NCBI GenBank assembly: GCA_903901915.1
Contig: CAIUSV010000051.1
Coordinates: 20,616 to 84,615, forward strand
DNA from: an uncultured Rhodospirillaceae bacterium
GTDB taxonomy: Bacteria; Pseudomonadota; Alphaproteobacteria; Rhodospirillales; Magnetospirillaceae
Direction of reading: 5' to 3'
DNA: 64,000 nt
The number at the start of each line of letters is the position of its first letter. Positions within the stretch are counted from its first letter, which is position 1. Positions 55,692 through 64,000 of the stretch are shown here, piece by piece. The position numbers were made by a program, and so were the translations under genes. Below the pieces are notes generated by a model. It did no database searches. It had not been told where the DNA came from and saw only the letters and a program-made list of their open reading frames with translations.

Positions 55692-56473
55692 CCCTTCGGA
55701 CCATCGCAATCGTTCCCGCCCGCATGAATTCCGGTCGCTTTCCCGGCAAGCCGCTGAAGCTGATCGACGGGCTGTCCATGATCGGGCATTGCGCCCTGCG
55801 TACCCGGCTGTGCAAGACCCTGACCAAGGTGGTGGTGGCGACTCCCAACGAGGAGGTTGCCGCCGACATCCGGGCGTTGGGCGGCGAGGTGGTGGTGACT
55901 CCGGAATTCGACATGTGCAACGACCGCATCGCCTGGGCCTACGAAAAGATCGCCGAGAGCGACGGCCCCTACGATCTGGTGATCAATGTCCAAGGCGACC
56001 AGCCGCTGGTCCATCCCGACATGCTGGACCAGATCGTCGCCGCCCATCAGGCCGACCCGGCCCTCGAATCCTCGACCCTGGTCGAACCCCTGACCCTGAT
56101 CGAGGAGTTCCACGACCTCAACCGGGTCAAGGTGCTGTTCCGCGAGTCCGACGGCGGTCTGATCTACATGTCGCGCGCGCCGATCCCCAGCCCCAAGAAG
56201 CATGGCGTGCTGCCGGAGCGCGTCTATAAGCACACCGCCATCATCGCCTTCAAGCCCGCCTTTCTGAAGCAGTTTCTCGCCTTCGGCATGACCTACAACG
56301 AAGAGGTCGAGGGCATCGACTACAACCGCGTGATCGAGATGGGCCACACCATGAAGGTGCTGGTGACCCCCATCGTTTCCGACACCGTCGATAACGCCGA
56401 GGATCTGGCGCGGGTGAGCAAGACCATGGCCGCCGACCCCCTGTGGAATGCCGGGGCCTATGGAAGGCGCTGA
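55688..56473 (+). CDS. KdsB-like sugar-acid cytidylyltransferase
   Basis: 261 residues. IAIVPARMNSGRFPGKPLKL is the CTP-binding start, KVVVATPNEEVAADIRALGG and VINVQGDQPLVHPDMLDQI follow KdsB, and MSRAPIPSPKK is near the end. In classical KdsB a SGTDR segment precedes the Q-G-D motif; here it is FDMCNDRIAWAY, so the acceptor pocket differs. It probably activates a deoxy-sugar acid other than standard Kdo. With the hydroxyacid dehydrogenase and dehydrogenase fusion upstream it looks like a dedicated pathway. Confidence 0.82.
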   Translation: MTLRTIAIVPARMNSGRFPGKPLKLIDGLSMIGHCALRTRLCKTLTKVVVATPNEEVAADIRALGGEVVVTPEFDMCNDRIAWAYEKIAESDGPYDLVINVQGDQPLVHPDMLDQIVAAHQADPALESSTLVEPLTLIEEFHDLNRVKVLFRESDGGLIYMSRAPIPSPKKHGVLPERVYKHTAIIAFKPAFLKQFLAFGMTYNEEVEGIDYNRVIEMGHTMKVLVTPIVSDTVDNAEDLARVSKTMAADPLWNAGAYGRR

Positions 56474-58175
56474 GTCCGTCCTGATCCTCAACGAACTGAC
56501 CGCCTGGGGCCTGATTCGCCGGGTGCGGGCGGGCGAAAGCCCGCGCGTGCTGATGGTCGATCCGCTGTTGCCGCCGCTGCGGCCGCTGTTGGATCGGCTC
56601 CTGGCCTGGTCGCGGGCCAGGGGCGCCCGCCTGCTGATCGAGGACTATCCCGAGCATGCGCAGGAATGGGCCTATCCCACCTTGGTCTTCGCCGACAACG
56701 TCCTGGCCACCATCGAACCGTGGCAGGCGGATCATTACCAATTCGCAACGGCTGTGCGGGACCGACGCCATGGCAAGGCGTTGATGCTGCTGGCCACCAT
56801 GTACACCTTCCGGCGCTACATGGCGGCGTTTTTGCTCAACAAGCATGTGGCGCGAACCGGCGCCCGGGTTGCCGGCGCCTCGGCCGAGCTGGTCGGTCTG
56901 GCGCGGGCCTGGTTCGGCGCGGCGGCGTTGCCGGGGGTCGAGGCCGTGCGGTTGCCCAACCGGCTGCTCAATCTTCCCGCCATGCTGGCCGGATTTCTGG
57001 CCGCCCTGGTGCTGGTCGCCGCCAGGCTGCGCCCCTCGGCGCCGCGCCGCCCGGTGTTCGTCATGGCCGACCAGAACAACGACTGGCGCGATCTGGCGCT
57101 TTATCATGCCTTCGAGAAAAAGGGCGAACTGCTGGTGGTGATGCGCAACGCCGACATCGCCGCCAAGGCGGGCGAGGTCTTCAAGCGCTGGCCGCGTTGC
57201 CTGCCCGGCGACGGCGTGTTCGATCCCGCCAGCGCGCTTGGTGCGGTCGGTACCGCCGTGACCGACAGCATCGCGATCTGGATGCGCTGGGGCGCCCTGG
57301 CGCCGGGCCTGTTCCACGAGATGGCGCTGTTGCCGTTCCGGCGGCTGAAGATCCGGGCGTTGTTCAACCGGGTGCGGCCACGGCTGTTCTGGGCGCGTGA
57401 CGACTACAACGTCGAGCATGTGCTGCGCCGCCACGAGCTGCACCGGTTCGGCGGCGTTCAGTGGGGCCTCAACCATGCCGTCCAGGGCATCACCATCCTG
57501 ATGCCGCAGTTGCGCCACGTCTCCATGGATCGCTACTACACCATCGGCAGCGCCTTTCATCGCCACTTCAAGGATACCTGGGAGGTGGGCGAGCTGTGCT
57601 CCATCGGCTCGTTCGCCTTTACCGAGGAGCATTTCACCCGGCCGACCCGCACATCGCGCGACATCTTGTTCATGGCCCGCTTCGCCATCGGCAACCCCGA
57701 ATTCGTCCGGGCGGTGCGGCTGGCGGCCGAGACGTTCCCCGACCGCACCATCCTGCTCCAGGTCAAGAGCGGCTATCCCCATGACAGCCTGATCCCCGGC
57801 TTCATCGACGACTGCCGCCGGGATCTGGCCAACGTGGTTCATGCCACCGATCCGGTCTATGATCTGGTGTCGCGGGCCGACTTCATCGTCTCGGACCCCT
57901 CGACCATCATCGCCGAGGCCATCCAGCTGGGCACGCCGACCCTGATGATCGACGTCATCGCCGGCCAAAAGACCTCGATCTTCCGCGAATTTCCCGGTTT
58001 GTGCGCCACCACCGCCGAACAGGTGGTCGAGCGGCTGCGGCGTTGGAGCGAGCGGACCGAGACCTTTGATCGCCAACGTTTCGCCGGACTGGTCAATCTG
58101 GAGCGCCGACCCTACCACGAACTCATCGTTCAGGATTTGAACGCCGTTGACCAAGGCCCGCCAAACCGGCTATAG
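56460..58175 (+). CDS. Large glycan-cluster protein of unknown function (GT-B-like end)
   Basis: 571 residues, starting 14 bp inside the KdsB-like gene. The N-terminal half has VLILNELTAWGLIRRVRAGE and repeated hydrophobic stretches (MLAGFLAALVLVAARLR). The C-terminal half has SRDILFMARFAIGNPEF, ILLQVKSGYPHDSLIP, ADFIVSDPSTIIAEAIQLG and TPTLMIDVIAGQ, similar to the donor-binding part of GT-B transferases. An uncharacterised glycosyltransferase or polysaccharide export factor is the best guess. It ends 28 bp before the next epimerase gene, which has a new Shine-Dalgarno (AAGGGAT). Confidence 0.65.
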   Translation: MEGAESVLILNELTAWGLIRRVRAGESPRVLMVDPLLPPLRPLLDRLLAWSRARGARLLIEDYPEHAQEWAYPTLVFADNVLATIEPWQADHYQFATAVRDRRHGKALMLLATMYTFRRYMAAFLLNKHVARTGARVAGASAELVGLARAWFGAAALPGVEAVRLPNRLLNLPAMLAGFLAALVLVAARLRPSAPRRPVFVMADQNNDWRDLALYHAFEKKGELLVVMRNADIAAKAGEVFKRWPRCLPGDGVFDPASALGAVGTAVTDSIAIWMRWGALAPGLFHEMALLPFRRLKIRALFNRVRPRLFWARDDYNVEHVLRRHELHRFGGVQWGLNHAVQGITILMPQLRHVSMDRYYTIGSAFHRHFKDTWEVGELCSIGSFAFTEEHFTRPTRTSRDILFMARFAIGNPEFVRAVRLAAETFPDRTILLQVKSGYPHDSLIPGFIDDCRRDLANVVHATDPVYDLVSRADFIVSDPSTIIAEAIQLGTPTLMIDVIAGQKTSIFREFPGLCATTAEQVVERLRRWSERTETFDRQRFAGLVNLERRPYHELIVQDLNAVDQGPPNRL

Positions 58176-58203
58176 CCTCGACCCAAAGTCCAAAGGGATA
58201 AGC

Positions 58204-59226
58204 ATGTCCACAGACAGTGTTCACAGCCTGGTCACCGGCGGCGCCGGCTTCATCGGCAGCCATCTGGTCGATCGCCTGCTGGCCGAGGGCCATCGCGTCA
58301 CCGTCATCGACAATTATTCCACCGGCCGGCCGGAAAATCTGGTCCATCAGAAGGGCAATCCCCGTCTGGCGGTGCATCAGCAAGACATCAACGACCGCGA
58401 CGCCATCCGGCCGCTGTTCGAGGGAGTCGATCGGGTGTTCCATCTGGCGGCGCTGGCCGACATCGTACCGTCGATCCAGAACGCCACCGATTACCATCAC
58501 GCCAACGTCGACGGTACCTTCGCGGTGCTGGAGGCCGCCCGCCATGCCGGGGTCAAGCGGTTCGTCTATGCCGCCTCGTCGTCGTGCTACGGCATTCCCG
58601 ACGTCTATCCGACGCCGGAAGCGGCGCCCAAGCGCCCCATGTATCCCTATGCCCTGACCAAGATGGTGGGCGAGGAATACGTCATGCATTGGGGCCAGTG
58701 CTATGGCCTGCCGGTGGTGGCGTTGCGGCTGTTCAATGTCTATGGGCCGCGGTCGCGCACATCGGGGACCTATGGCGCGGTGTTCGGGGTGTTCCTGGCG
58801 CAGAAATTGGCGGGCAAGCCGTATACCATCGTCGGCGACGGCAGCCAGAGCCGCGATTTCACCTTCGTTACCGACGTCGCCGACGCCTTCTTTACCGCGT
58901 CGGCGTCGGATGTGGCCCAGGTGGTGATGAATGTGGGTTCGGGCGGCCATTACAGCGTCAACCGTCTGGTCGAACTGCTGGGCGGCGAGTCGATCCACAT
59001 TCCCAAGCGTCCGGGCGAGCCTGACGTCACCTTCGCCGACACCTCGCGCATCGAGGCGTTGCTGGGATGGACCGCCAAGGTCAGCCTGGAGGACGGCGTC
59101 AAGGCCATCCTCGACAACATCGAGTACTGGCGCGAGGCGCCGGTGTGGACGCCGGCCACCATCGCCGACGCCACCCGGGATTGGTTCAAGTATTTGGGCG
59201 AAAACACCGAGGGAGGCCGGGCGTGA
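58204..59226 (+). CDS. NAD-dependent sugar epimerase/dehydratase
   Basis: 340 residues of the extended SDR family. [58 protein letters not shown] (Tyr-x3-Lys), [12 protein letters not shown] and [19 protein letters not shown] are visible. It is closest to UDP-glucose/GlcNAc C4-epimerase or dTDP-sugar enzymes. The N-terminus MSTDSVHS was chosen because AAGGGAT lies 6 bp before it. It overlaps the RfaE-like gene by 4 bp. Confidence 0.88.
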   Translation: MSTDSVHSLVTGGAGFIGSHLVDRLLAEGHRVTVIDNYSTGRPENLVHQKGNPRLAVHQQDINDRDAIRPLFEGVDRVFHLAALADIVPSIQNATDYHHANVDGTFAVLEAARHAGVKRFVYAASSSCYGIPDVYPTPEAAPKRPMYPYALTKMVGEEYVMHWGQCYGLPVVALRLFNVYGPRSRTSGTYGAVFGVFLAQKLAGKPYTIVGDGSQSRDFTFVTDVADAFFTASASDVAQVVMNVGSGGHYSVNRLVELLGGESIHIPKRPGEPDVTFADTSRIEALLGWTAKVSLEDGVKAILDNIEYWREAPVWTPATIADATRDWFKYLGENTEGGRA

Positions 59227-60764
59227 GCGAGTTCGCCAGCGCCCGTGACAAGATCGTCACGTTGGACGCCATGGCCGAGCTGGTGCGCCGGGCGCGCGAG
59301 GCCGGCGAGGAAGTGGTGCTGTGCCACGGCGTGTTCGACCTGCTGCACATGGGCCATGTCCGCCATCTGGAGGCGGCGCGGCGGGAAGGCACCCGACTGT
59401 GCGTGACCCTGACCGGCGACCGCTTTGTCAACAAGGGGCCGGGCCGCCCGATTTTCCCCGAGGGTCTGCGCGCCGAGATGCTGGCCGCCTGCCAATACGT
59501 GGACTGGGTGGCGGTCAACCATGCCCGCACCGCCGAGAATGTGCTCGATACGGTGCGTCCATCGGTCTACGTCAAGGGCTCCGACTACGAGAACCCCGAG
59601 GACGACATCACCGGCAAGATCCGCGCCGAGAAGGACGCGGTGGAACAGCATGGCGGCCGGCTGGTGTTCACCCGCGACATCACCTTCAGCTCATCGACCC
59701 TGATCAATCGCTATCTCGACGTTTATGACCCGCCGCTGCGCGATTTCCTGGAGGAACTGCGCCAGGAGGACGCCGGGGCGTCCATCGCCGCCTATCTGGA
59801 CAAGATCAAGGACTACAAGGTGCTGATGGTGGGCGACACCATCATCGACGAATACAACTACGTCGAGGGCATGGAGCGCTCGTCCAAGGAACAACTGGTC
59901 GCCACCCTGTTCAAGAACCGCGAGGTGTTCGCCGGCGGCGTGGTCGCGGCGGCCAACCATGTCGCCGATCTGGTGGGCGAGGTTGAAATCGTCACCGTGC
60001 TGGGCGAGGACGACAGTTGGGAGGATCTGGTCCGCGCCAGCCTCAAGCCCAACGTCAAGCTGACCGCCATTCGCCGGCCGGGGGCGCCGACCACCCGCAA
60101 GACCCGCTTCGTCGAACCGACCTACATGCGCAAGCTGTTCGAGGTCTACCACATGGACGACCGCCCCCACGCGGCACCGGTGGTGGAGGCCCTGGACGCG
60201 GTGCTGGCCGAACGTTGCCCCATTGCCGACGTGGTGGTGGTCACCGATTTCGGTCACGGCATGCTGGCGGCCGAGACCATCGCCCTGATCGACCGCAGCT
60301 CCAGGTTCCTGACGGTCAATGCCCAGACCAATGCCGGCAATCTGGGCTTCAACTTCGCCACCAAGTACAAGCGGGCGGACTATCTTTGCATCGACCACCG
60401 CGAGGCCCGCTTTGCCACCGCCGATAAATACTCCGATGTCGGGGTGCTGGCGGGCGACGTGTTGCCGGCGCTGATCGATTGCGAAAAGCTTATCGTCACC
60501 GCCGGCTTCCACGGCTGCATTTCCTACGAGCGTGGCAAGACGGTGCAGCGGGTTCCCGCCTTCACCAAGCAGGTGGTCGATACCGTCGGTGCCGGCGATG
60601 CCCTGCTGGCGGTAACGGCGCCGCTGGTGGCGGCGGGTTGCCCGATGCATCAGGTCGGCTTTGTCGGCAACGCCGCCGGTGCCATCAAGGTGGGGATCGT
60701 CGGTCACCGCTCGTCGGTGGACAAGGTGGCGCTGCTCAAATTCATCACCACCTTGCTGAAATAG
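59223..60764 (+). CDS. RfaE/HldE-like protein, nucleotidyltransferase then kinase
   Basis: 513 residues, GTG start. The N-terminal domain (about 15-150) is a cytidylyltransferase-fold nucleotidyltransferase: GVFDLLHMGHVRHLEAAR (H-x-G-H) and FSSSTLINRYL. The C-terminal domain (about 195-513) is a PfkB-type sugar kinase: VGDTIIDEYNYVEG, FAGGVVAAANHV and QVVDTVGAGDALLAVT (D-T-x-G-A-G-D). HldE has the same parts in the opposite order. It should phosphorylate a sugar and link it to a nucleotide; heptose or a related sugar is possible but not proven. It is the last gene of the operon. Confidence 0.88.
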   Translation: MSEFASARDKIVTLDAMAELVRRAREAGEEVVLCHGVFDLLHMGHVRHLEAARREGTRLCVTLTGDRFVNKGPGRPIFPEGLRAEMLAACQYVDWVAVNHARTAENVLDTVRPSVYVKGSDYENPEDDITGKIRAEKDAVEQHGGRLVFTRDITFSSSTLINRYLDVYDPPLRDFLEELRQEDAGASIAAYLDKIKDYKVLMVGDTIIDEYNYVEGMERSSKEQLVATLFKNREVFAGGVVAAANHVADLVGEVEIVTVLGEDDSWEDLVRASLKPNVKLTAIRRPGAPTTRKTRFVEPTYMRKLFEVYHMDDRPHAAPVVEALDAVLAERCPIADVVVVTDFGHGMLAAETIALIDRSSRFLTVNAQTNAGNLGFNFATKYKRADYLCIDHREARFATADKYSDVGVLAGDVLPALIDCEKLIVTAGFHGCISYERGKTVQRVPAFTKQVVDTVGAGDALLAVTAPLVAAGCPMHQVGFVGNAAGAIKVGIVGHRSSVDKVALLKFITTLLK

Positions 60765-60777
60765 CCGGTCCGGCCGT

Positions 60778-61893
60778 TCAGAACAGGTGCCCGCCCCGGG
60801 TCGCCTTGGTGCGCAGATAACCCAGATTGTGATCGTTGGACGGGAAGACGTGCGGTACCCGCTCGGCCACGTCGATACCGTGGCGGGCGAGGGCATCGAC
60901 CTTGGACGGGTTGTTGGTCAGCAGCCGCACCCGGCCGATGCCCAGCAGCCGCAGCATCTGCGCCGCCGGCAGGTAGATCCGTTCGTCATCGTCGAAGCCG
61001 AGCTGAAGGTTGGCGTCCAGGGTGTCGAAACCGGCATCCTGTAACTGATAGGCCCGCAGCTTGTTGACCAGGCCGATGCCGCGACCTTCCTGGGCAAGGT
61101 AGAGCAGCACGCCGCTGCCGTCCCTGGCGATCTCGGCGATGGCGCCGCGCAGTTGATCGCCGCAATCACAGCGCAGGCTGCCCAGCAGATCACCGGTGAA
61201 ACACTCGGAATGCAGCCGGGTCAGCACCGGGCGGTCGGGATCGGGCTCGCCGATGACGATGGCGAGGTGCTCGATACCGCCGTCGGAGGGGCGGAAGGCG
61301 ACGATACGGGCGTTCTCGGCGTTTTCCAGCGGCACCCGCGCCTCGCTTACCGGCCGCAGGCTGCGGGCGGCGGCGGTCTGGTAGTCGCCGATGTCGGCGG
61401 CATCCACCGTCAGGATTTCGGCGGGCGCGACGGCGGTATCGACGATCACCGCCGCCGGCAACAGCCGGGCCAGCTTGGCCAGCGCCACCGCGGCGCCTTC
61501 CAGGGTGGCGCCACGCCGGGCGTCGAGCCGGGAGAAATCGGGCAGACCCAGCGAATGGGCGCCGGGATCGGCGAGAAAGGCAATCGTTGCCGTATCGTAA
61601 CTTTTTCGGGAGATGACGCGATAGACCCCGGACTCGCTGTCGCCGAGACCCAGGACGCAGGCGCGGCGGCCGGTCAGCGCCAGGGCCGGCTCGGCACCGT
61701 TCGCCTGGGCCTTCAGCCGGGCCAGGCTTTCGTCGGCCACCGCCTCGGCGGCCAGCATCAGTACCGCCGCCTCGCCCGCGCGCACCAATACGGCGGCGCC
61801 GCGTCGCAGTTCGGCGATGGCGCGGTTGACCGCGATCAGGGGCTTCGGTGCCGGTGCTTCCGGTGAAAGGCTGAGGTCGAGATGCCGGGTCAT
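60778..61893 (-). CDS. ribA: GTP cyclohydrolase II with degenerate RibB-like N-terminus
   Basis: About 371 residues. The C-terminal domain (about 190-371) is GTP cyclohydrolase II: HSECFTGDLLGSLRCDCGDQ with the three zinc-binding cysteines, LLYLAQEGRGIGLVNKL, LQLGFDDDERIY and LLTNNPSKVDALARHG. It makes the riboflavin precursor from GTP. The first half (LIAVNRAIAELRRGAAVLVR) follows DHBP synthase layout but lacks the acidic DDEDRENEGD motif, so RibB activity is unlikely. Start at MTRHLDLSL (61893); an ATG at 61929 is also possible. It converges with the RfaE-like gene 13 bp away. Confidence 0.9.
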   Translation of the reverse strand: MTRHLDLSLSPEAPAPKPLIAVNRAIAELRRGAAVLVRAGEAAVLMLAAEAVADESLARLKAQANGAEPALALTGRRACVLGLGDSESGVYRVISRKSYDTATIAFLADPGAHSLGLPDFSRLDARRGATLEGAAVALAKLARLLPAAVIVDTAVAPAEILTVDAADIGDYQTAAARSLRPVSEARVPLENAENARIVAFRPSDGGIEHLAIVIGEPDPDRPVLTRLHSECFTGDLLGSLRCDCGDQLRGAIAEIARDGSGVLLYLAQEGRGIGLVNKLRAYQLQDAGFDTLDANLQLGFDDDERIYLPAAQMLRLLGIGRVRLLTNNPSKVDALARHGIDVAERVPHVFPSNDHNLGYLRTKATRGGHLF

Positions 61894-62114
61894 GGGATAT
61901 GCCGGGTCAAAAACGGAGGGGCGAACCATACTCGGTTTCCACGGCGGGAAAAAGGGAAACGCGGGGTCTCGGTGGCCCGGGGGCCAAGGAAGAAGCCTTT
62001 AAGCCGGTTTCCAGGCGACGGCCCCGGGGCGGACCGCCTCCCACGCCCACCTTGGAGAGTGACTCGCGAGCCGAACCCGAATAAAGTCTTGCCAGGATAG
62101 CTGGGGCGATCGGA

Positions 62115-62453
62115 ATGCGGAACGACAAGATTCTCGAACGCAAGGTGTTTTACGCCGGGGCGAAGATCATCAACGAAGGTGATCCCGGCGATCGCGCTTT
62201 CCTGATCCAGGACGGTCAGGTCGAGATCATCAAGCACGGCATGACCATCGCCACCATCGGCAAGGGCGAGCTGTTCGGCGAAATGGCACTGGTGGACGAT
62301 CAGCCACGCATGGCCAGCGCCAAGGCGCTGACCGACGTGTCGTGCATCATCATTTCGCGCGATACCTTCCGCGACAAGCTGGCCAAGTCCGACCCGTTCA
62401 TCCGCGGTCTGCTCAACATCTTCGTCCGTAACATCCGTAACCTGACCCGCTGA
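62115..62453 (+). CDS. Single-domain cyclic-nucleotide-binding protein
   Basis: 112 residues that are almost only a cNMP-binding fold: KVFYAGAKIINEGDPGDRAF, LIQDGQVEIIKHG, GKGELFGEMALVDDQPRMAS (the phosphate cassette, with Glu and Arg conserved) and LTDVSCIIISRDTF. There is no DNA-binding or effector domain. It may act as a cAMP/cGMP sensor that binds a partner. It is divergent from ribA across a 221-bp spacer in which I saw no clear regulatory element, and convergent with leuB. Confidence 0.88.
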   Translation: MRNDKILERKVFYAGAKIINEGDPGDRAFLIQDGQVEIIKHGMTIATIGKGELFGEMALVDDQPRMASAKALTDVSCIIISRDTFRDKLAKSDPFIRGLLNIFVRNIRNLTR

Positions 62454-62461
62454 AACGCCAA

Positions 62462-62486
62462 GGGCTCGCCGCAAGGCGGCGAGCCC
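62462..62486. terminator. 11-bp-stem hairpin between convergent genes
   Basis: GGGCTCGCCGC (62462-62472) pairs perfectly with GCGGCGAGCCC (62476-62486) around an AAG loop, between the cyclic-nucleotide-binding gene and leuB. It has no U-tract on either side, so intrinsic termination may be weak; it could serve both directions. Confidence 0.6.
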
Positions 62487-62529
62487 GGAATACGTTTGGC
62501 CCAAAATACGTTCGCGAGCGGCAAGCGCC

Positions 62530-63636
62530 CTACGCGGTCTTGTCGAGATCGCGCACCACCGCCTCACCCATGACCGTGGTCGACACCTTGGCCTTGCCCG
62601 GCTGCATGATGTCGGCGGTGCGCAAGCCGCCCTTGAGCACGTTTTTCACCGACGCCTCGATCATGTCGGCCTCGGCGGCCAGATCGAACGAATAGCGCAG
62701 GCACATGGCAAAGCTGAGGATGGTGGCCAGCGGATTGGCCATGTCCTTGCCGGCGATATCGGGGGCCGACCCGTGCACCGGTTCGTACAGCGCCTTGCGA
62801 CGACCCTGGGCATCGGCGGCACCCAGGCTTGCCGACGGCAGCATCCCGAGCGAACCGGTCAGCATGGCGGCGCAATCGGACAAGATGTCGCCGAACATGT
62901 TCTCGGTGACCATGACGTCGAACTGCTTGGGATTGCGCACCAGCTGCATGGCGGCGTTGTCCACGTACATGTGGCTGAGCTCCACATCGGGGAACTCGGT
63001 CTTTTGCAGCTTGATCATCTCTTCGCGCCACAGCACGGTGCATTCCAGCACATTGGCCTTGTCCACCGAACAGAGCCGCTTGTTGCGCTTGCGCGCCAGT
63101 TCAAAGGCGATGCGGCCGATGCGCACGATCTCGGGGGTGGTGTAGACCAGGGTGTTGACGCCCTTGCGGCTGCCGTCGGCCAAGGTCTCGATGCCGCGCG
63201 GCTCGCCGAAATACAATCCGCCGGTCAGTTCGCGCAAAATCATGATGTCGAGACCCGACACCACCTCGGCCTTCAGCGTCGAAGCCTCGGCCAGGGCGTC
63301 GAACACCGTCGCCGGACGCAGATTGGCGAACAGCCCCATTTCCTTGCGGATCTTCAGCAGACCGCGCTCGGGCTTGACCTCGAACGGCAGATCGTCCCAC
63401 TTGGGGCCGCCCACCGCTCCCAGCAGTACCGCATCGGCGGCCAGGGCGGCGGCCAGGGTCTCGTCCGACAGCGGTGTGCCATAGACATCGTAGGACGATC
63501 CGCCGATCAACCCTTCGGACACCTCGAACTCGATCTTCCGCTTTCTCGCCAGCCAGTCGATGATCCGCCGTACCTGGGCCATCACCTCGACGCCGATGCC
63601 GTCACCGGGAAGGATCAAAAGCTTCTTGGCGGCCAT
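62530..63636 (-). CDS. leuB: 3-Isopropylmalate dehydrogenase
   Basis: 368 residues. [40 protein letters not shown] (substrate region), [46 protein letters not shown] (metal-binding Asps) and [20 protein letters not shown] are canonical. It performs the NAD-dependent third step of leucine synthesis. It lies 76 bp downstream of leuD on the same strand. Confidence 0.98.
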   Translation of the reverse strand: MAAKKLLILPGDGIGVEVMAQVRRIIDWLARKRKIEFEVSEGLIGGSSYDVYGTPLSDETLAAALAADAVLLGAVGGPKWDDLPFEVKPERGLLKIRKEMGLFANLRPATVFDALAEASTLKAEVVSGLDIMILRELTGGLYFGEPRGIETLADGSRKGVNTLVYTTPEIVRIGRIAFELARKRNKRLCSVDKANVLECTVLWREEMIKLQKTEFPDVELSHMYVDNAAMQLVRNPKQFDVMVTENMFGDILSDCAAMLTGSLGMLPSASLGAADAQGRRKALYEPVHGSAPDIAGKDMANPLATILSFAMCLRYSFDLAAEADMIEASVKNVLKGGLRTADIMQPGKAKVSTTVMGEAVVRDLDKTA

Positions 63637-63712
63637 GCCGGTCTCCTGAGTTATGTCTTAAGTAGTGTGACTATCGTAGGAAAACAGTACCGTCAACCCT
63701 CGAATGCCACCA

Positions 63713-64000
63713 TCACAACCAAGGGGTTGTAGTCTTGCGGGCATTCTCGAATTCTGCGATCCGGCTTTCCCGCTGCAACGTCAAGCCGATGTCGTCGAGG
63801 CCGTTGAGCAGGCAATGCTTGCGGAAGGGATCGACCTCGAACGCGATGCAACCGCCGTCGGGACCGGTGATGGTCTGCGTCTCCAGGTCGATGGTAACGA
63901 CGGCGTTGGCGCCGCGGTTGGCGTCGTCCATCAGCTTGTCCACCTGATCCTGCGGCAGTTTGATCGGCAGGATGCCGTTCTTGAAGCAGTTGTTGTAGAA
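63713..64000 (-). CDS. leuD: 3-Isopropylmalate dehydratase small subunit (partial)
   Basis: The last 95 residues of LeuD; the start lies beyond the right window edge. The reading frame is open from base 64000 down to the stop at 63713. [20 protein letters not shown] and [20 protein letters not shown] match LeuD. With LeuC it isomerises 2- to 3-isopropylmalate. It is upstream of leuB on the minus strand. Confidence 0.95.
   Translation of the reverse strand, partial: FYNNCFKNGILPIKLPQDQVDKLMDDANRGANAVVTIDLETQTITGPDGGCIAFEVDPFRKHCLLNGLDDIGLTLQRESRIAEFENARKTTTPWL

Overview
The window is high-GC bacterial chromosome from an alphaproteobacterium, most likely a Rhodospirillales member close to Magnetospirillum. 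I base this on gene content and order (yggT-DUF167-folD, rplY-pth-ychF, glnK next to amtB, pheST behind rpmI-rplT), on many ATGA/GTGA gene overlaps, and on N-termini such as MNRKHRRAE. I could not run a database search, so the genus is inference. I saw no rRNA, CRISPR array, insertion sequence or phage gene.

Region by region. (1) 1-7500: a gene end, a TPR-methyltransferase, two envelope proteins of unknown function, a secreted Gln/Arg repeat protein and an EAL phosphodiesterase. (2) 7587-10142: tRNA-Gly(GCC), then a CnoX-like thioredoxin, a LON-domain protein, a Trm112-like protein and a DUF971 protein. (3) 10190-12517: the nitrogen pair glnK and amtB with sigma-54-like promoter candidates and terminators. 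(4) 12569-17791: GST, polysaccharide deacetylase and GNAT genes facing pgi-mutL. (5) 17905-23112: a five-gene nickel/cobalt ECF-type importer (NikK-like, CbiM, NikL-like, CbiQ, CbiO), a conserved unknown, a palindrome-rich AT-rich spacer and a 104-residue protein with 40 histidines. (6) 23131-36333: housekeeping genes (pmbA, nnrU, folD, yggT, a dienelactone hydrolase, pheST, rplT, rpmI, an MFS exporter, an HD hydrolase, rplY, pth, ychF). (7) 37273-60764: a large glycan island. (8) 60778-64000: ribA, a small cyclic-nucleotide-binding protein, leuB and the end of leuD.

The glycan island is the most interesting part. A PglF/CapD-type dehydratase is divergent from a winged-helix regulator that heads about 21.5 kb of co-directional genes, nearly all joined by 4-bp stop/start overlaps. 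The first half is an apparently complete CMP-legionaminic-acid-type pathway (PtmE-like guanylyltransferase, LegB, LegC, a PglD/NeuD-like acyltransferase in the LegH role, LegG, LegI, LegF). Inserted in it is an unusual protein, an acyl carrier domain fused to what looks like an LnmK/Pnap_2097-type double hot-dog enzyme. I infer that it may load a short acyl group on its own carrier domain and supply an N- or O-acyl substituent for the nine-carbon sugar. The only long gap in the operon (legG to legI) is bridged by two tiny overlapping reading frames built on a duplicated 35-bp repeat, which keeps the translational-coupling chain intact.

The second half (51160-60764) has a GalE epimerase, a cyclase-family hydrolase, a 2-hydroxyacid dehydrogenase, a glycosyltransferase-alcohol dehydrogenase fusion, a divergent KdsB-like cytidylyltransferase, a large unknown, a sugar epimerase and a RfaE-like protein with its two domains in reversed order. 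This looks like a second activated-sugar branch of unknown product. Flagellin or surface polysaccharide is the likely acceptor, but neither a flagellin gene nor a recognisable flagellin glycosyltransferase lies in the window.
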